From NCBI GenBank assembly GCA_012960755.1, contig DUAT01000036.1, positions 62,001 through 126,000 of the forward strand: 64,000 nt of DNA, read 5' to 3'. This document shows, one piece after another, positions 62,139 to 64,000 of the stretch (within the stretch, counting starts at the first letter, position 1; each line of letters opens with the position of its first letter). Origin of the DNA: Gammaproteobacteria bacterium (GTDB taxonomy: Bacteria > Pseudomonadota > Gammaproteobacteria > Pseudomonadales > Azotimanducaceae_A). A program made the translations under genes and the position numbers. The notes beneath the pieces were generated by a model. The model worked only from the letters and a program-made list of their open reading frames with translations, had not been told where the DNA came from and ran no database searches.

Positions 62139-62156
62139 AAAAGCCCCTACAGGGTG
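62139..62156 (-). terminator. Possible terminator of the FG-GAP gene
   Basis: On the minus strand the stop codon is followed by CACCCTGTAGGGGCTTTTT: a very short CCC/GGG stem with a 4-base loop and a run of five T. It is weak but correctly placed. Confidence 0.35.
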
Positions 62157-63602
62157 TCAAGGTAAACCCAACTGGAGACTGTCAACCTTTCTGGCCTGAC
62201 TAAACACCACCCGGGGCTCATCGGTTCGAACCTGCTCCAGCCAAAACACGCCATCATAGGGTTCGCTATTGCCGCGAGTACCCAACACATCAAGGTCACC
62301 ATCACCATCCAGATCCCGAAACATCCATTTATCATACATACCCCGCTTGCGCCGTGAAATATCATGCCGGGGCCAGTCTGACAACACTTTGCTACCGGGG
62401 TTCTCAAACCATGCAATTCGACCCACCGGGTTTTCTGCGGTTATTAATGGGTCGTCACGATCACGGGGTCCGCGGCTGTATGAGCCGGTGAATATATCCA
62501 GATCCCCATCGTTATCGATATCTCCAAGACGCACACTCACTAGTTGGTCTGGTGCAGCATGACCTATAGAGTAAAAGCTCCAGTCATTCTTCTTATCTTC
62601 TGGCTGGATTAACAGCACGACCCAGCCTGGCCAGGCAGTTGAAATGATATCTGTCCTGCCATCACCGTTCATGTCTGTATAGTCCATATTAAAACCGGTG
62701 ATAGATAACTCATCCGGGGCATCCGGCAGATTAATTCTGTGTTCCACAAATTCCAGTTGACCCCTGTTTTCAAACCACAGGATTCGACGCTCGGCACGTG
62801 AACCGGCTACGATATCCAAATCGCCATCACCATCAAGATCAATGGGTTCAGAATTAATAGGAATCCTGACTCTGCCCAGGACTTTCTCCTTCCATTGTTT
62901 TCCGTCTAATGGATTGTCTGGTGGTAAATACAACGAGATGTTGTTCAGGGGGGCTTTCTCAAGTGCAGGGTTTTGCCCGCCCTTGTTAGCGGCAGAAATT
63001 TCAGGAGTACCATCATTGTCAAAATCAGCCAGGAATGCGCGAATGTAGGAGCCACGATCCCTGCTCACGTCAAGGATCGCCCGGGGCCAGACAACCAGCC
63101 GACTGTTCTTGCCGGGATTCTGGAAATAGATAAGATGGGCCAGTTCACAAGCCACTACCACATCGACAAACCCGTCCCCATTGACGTCCGCCAGAGCCAC
63201 ATCCTCCGCGGCGGCTGCTTCCTCACCGGTTGCCAGGGTCGTAAGATGCCATTTTGTTGCATCACCCGTACCCCACGCGATTCGTACATGACCAATCGGC
63301 TTGCCGTCATAAACGGTGTCTGACTCATGCACAGAAACGATGTCCTCAAAACCATCCAGATCCAGGTCTGCCATTGACAAGCCATCACTGCCACTGAGAT
63401 CACTCACCCCCAGGGTTGGATCATCGATGATATGTTCATTCCAGGAAATGTATTGACCATTGCTGGCTTGTACAGTGCCCAGCGTCGCCGATACAGCCGC
63501 ACAGGACCCACAAGCGTCAGCATAAACCAGGTATGCAGAACCAACAGTCACAGCAACAAGAATCTTTGTCGCCGTTAGGGAATTCAGGACCTTGGGTCCC
63601 AT
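62157..63602 (-). CDS. Secreted FG-GAP/VCBS repeat protein
   Basis: A 481-residue exported beta-propeller protein. The signal peptide is NSLTATKILVAVTVGSAYLVYADA (residues about 7-30), followed by CGSCAAVSATLG. Repeats of FG-GAP type carry Ca-binding loops: DLDLDGFED, DVNGDGFVD, DFDNDGTPE, DLDGDGDLD, DMNGDGRTD, DIDNDGDLD and DLDGDGDLD. The recurrent IxWFEN phrases (ILWFENRG, IAWFENPG, VFWLEQ) close each blade. Probably extracellular or periplasmic; role unknown. ATG at 63602 lies 17 bp after the RidA stop; a longer frame from 63689 would overlap that gene and displace the signal peptide. Confidence 0.88.
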   Translation of the reverse strand: MGPKVLNSLTATKILVAVTVGSAYLVYADACGSCAAVSATLGTVQASNGQYISWNEHIIDDPTLGVSDLSGSDGLSMADLDLDGFEDIVSVHESDTVYDGKPIGHVRIAWGTGDATKWHLTTLATGEEAAAAEDVALADVNGDGFVDVVVACELAHLIYFQNPGKNSRLVVWPRAILDVSRDRGSYIRAFLADFDNDGTPEISAANKGGQNPALEKAPLNNISLYLPPDNPLDGKQWKEKVLGRVRIPINSEPIDLDGDGDLDIVAGSRAERRILWFENRGQLEFVEHRINLPDAPDELSITGFNMDYTDMNGDGRTDIISTAWPGWVVLLIQPEDKKNDWSFYSIGHAAPDQLVSVRLGDIDNDGDLDIFTGSYSRGPRDRDDPLITAENPVGRIAWFENPGSKVLSDWPRHDISRRKRGMYDKWMFRDLDGDGDLDVLGTRGNSEPYDGVFWLEQVRTDEPRVVFSQARKVDSLQLGLP

Positions 63603-63618
63603 GTTCTGATCAAGTGCT

Positions 63619-63993
63619 CTAATCAAGCAGACGCGCGACCACCTTAATTTCCACATGTGCACCGGGTGCCGCCAGTTCTGTGATGCCAATGGCGGTCCAG
63701 GCAGGCCATGGTTCTTGCAGGAATTCGTCCCTGACCGCCATGAAATCAGTCATATGCGTCTGCAGACCCACATGATAGCTGGTCAATTCAACAATATGGG
63801 CAAGATCTGATCCTGCTTCTGCGAGCAAAGCATCTATTTTTCGCCAGGCATTCCTGAATTCTTCAGTCACATCCTCAGGCAGTTTCCCTTTCGCATCCTG
63901 GCCAATTACTCCGGAGCAGAAAACATGGCCATGACTTTTGCTCCCTTCTGCAAAGTGAAATCTGTCATACATAAACTTACCGGACTCGGTCAC
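63619..63993 (-). CDS. RidA/YjgF-family protein (5' end may lie outside window)
   Basis: A RidA-fold protein, at least 124 residues. HVFCSGVIGQDAKGKLPEDV, EFRNAWRKIDALLAEAGSDL and IVELTSYHVGLQTHMTDFMAV are family-typical, as is the end PAWTAIGITELAAPGAHVEI with the acidic residue replacing the core Arg region of deaminases. RidA removes reactive enamine/imine intermediates; several subfamilies lack deaminase activity. The in-frame GTG at 63993 is the first visible start, but the frame stays open to the window edge, so a start further upstream is possible. It is followed by the FG-GAP gene 17 bp downstream. Confidence 0.82.
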   Translation of the reverse strand: MTESGKFMYDRFHFAEGSKSHGHVFCSGVIGQDAKGKLPEDVTEEFRNAWRKIDALLAEAGSDLAHIVELTSYHVGLQTHMTDFMAVRDEFLQEPWPAWTAIGITELAAPGAHVEIKVVARLLD

Positions 63994-64000
63994 TACTCGC

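Noticed and set aside
1..64000. CRISPR arrays, tRNA or rRNA genes, intact insertion sequences, phage genes
   Set aside because: No regularly spaced repeats, tRNA-like cloverleaf, rRNA core, transposase or phage structural gene was seen in a read by eye.

Overview
The window looks like chromosomal DNA of a Gram-negative, aerobic, probably marine gammaproteobacterium. It encodes lipoproteins, a lytic transglycosylase, RarD and an ABC-F protein very close to E. coli YbiT, and it is rich in acyl-CoA catabolism genes of the kind seen in hydrocarbon-, isoprenoid- or aromatic-degrading Cellvibrionales-type bacteria. The taxonomic placement is inferred from gene content only. I saw no rRNA, tRNA, CRISPR array or intact insertion sequence.

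Layout. 1-5.2 kb: a feruloyl-CoA-synthetase-like ligase (3' end outside the window), an MBL-fold hydrolase, a divergent crotonase, an aldo/keto reductase and a GST. 5.3-6.7 kb: an ECF sigma factor translationally coupled to a small membrane protein, with a divergent small membrane protein. 7.1-13.0 kb: a GPH-type transporter and a catabolic run of split MaoC hydratase halves, SDR, crotonase and a D-aminoacylase-type amidohydrolase. 13.0-18.5 kb: ybiT, an anchored unknown, two dehydrogenase/reductase genes and a PHP phosphatase. 18.5-23.5 kb: a more A+T-rich stretch of small or unknown genes and an unusual Rieske protein. 23.6-26.4 kb: a GntR/YtrA-type regulator with an ABC exporter. 26.5-30.8 kb: hydrolase, carotenoid-cleavage-type oxygenase, SlyD-like isomerase, DUF2784 protein and a lipoprotein. 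30.8-38.6 kb: 2-oxoacid, hydroxyacid and acyl-CoA enzymes (HpaI aldolase, D-2-hydroxyacid dehydrogenase, acyl-CoA dehydrogenase, hydratase 2, TPP enzyme, SDR, RraA). 38.7-49.3 kb: a cNMP-GGDEF protein, a YejF-like double ATPase, an APH-like protein, RarD, a second GPH transporter, acyl-CoA synthetase, NUDIX and acetoacetyl-CoA synthetase.

49.4-58.0 kb holds the most unusual region: ten tightly packed minus-strand genes, nearly all exported or membrane-bound. In transcription order they are a secreted caspase-fold peptidase, a glycine-zipper protein, a periplasmic helical protein, a lipoprotein, a MotA/TolQ/ExbB-like channel protein, its MotB/ExbD-like partner with a candidate proton-carrying Asp, a secreted DUF4384-like protein, an anchored SPOR-like protein, a lytic transglycosylase, and a small secreted paralogue of the glycine-zipper protein. 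I infer an ion-driven cell-envelope machine that couples a proton channel to peptidoglycan remodelling and a caspase-like protease. I do not recognise it as a named system.

Divergent from it, 58.1-61.6 kb encodes an ABC-2 exporter (ATPase and two permeases) followed by a PhyH-type dioxygenase. A small gene behind a good -24/-12 (sigma-54) promoter match, an FG-GAP repeat protein and a RidA-family protein close the window.
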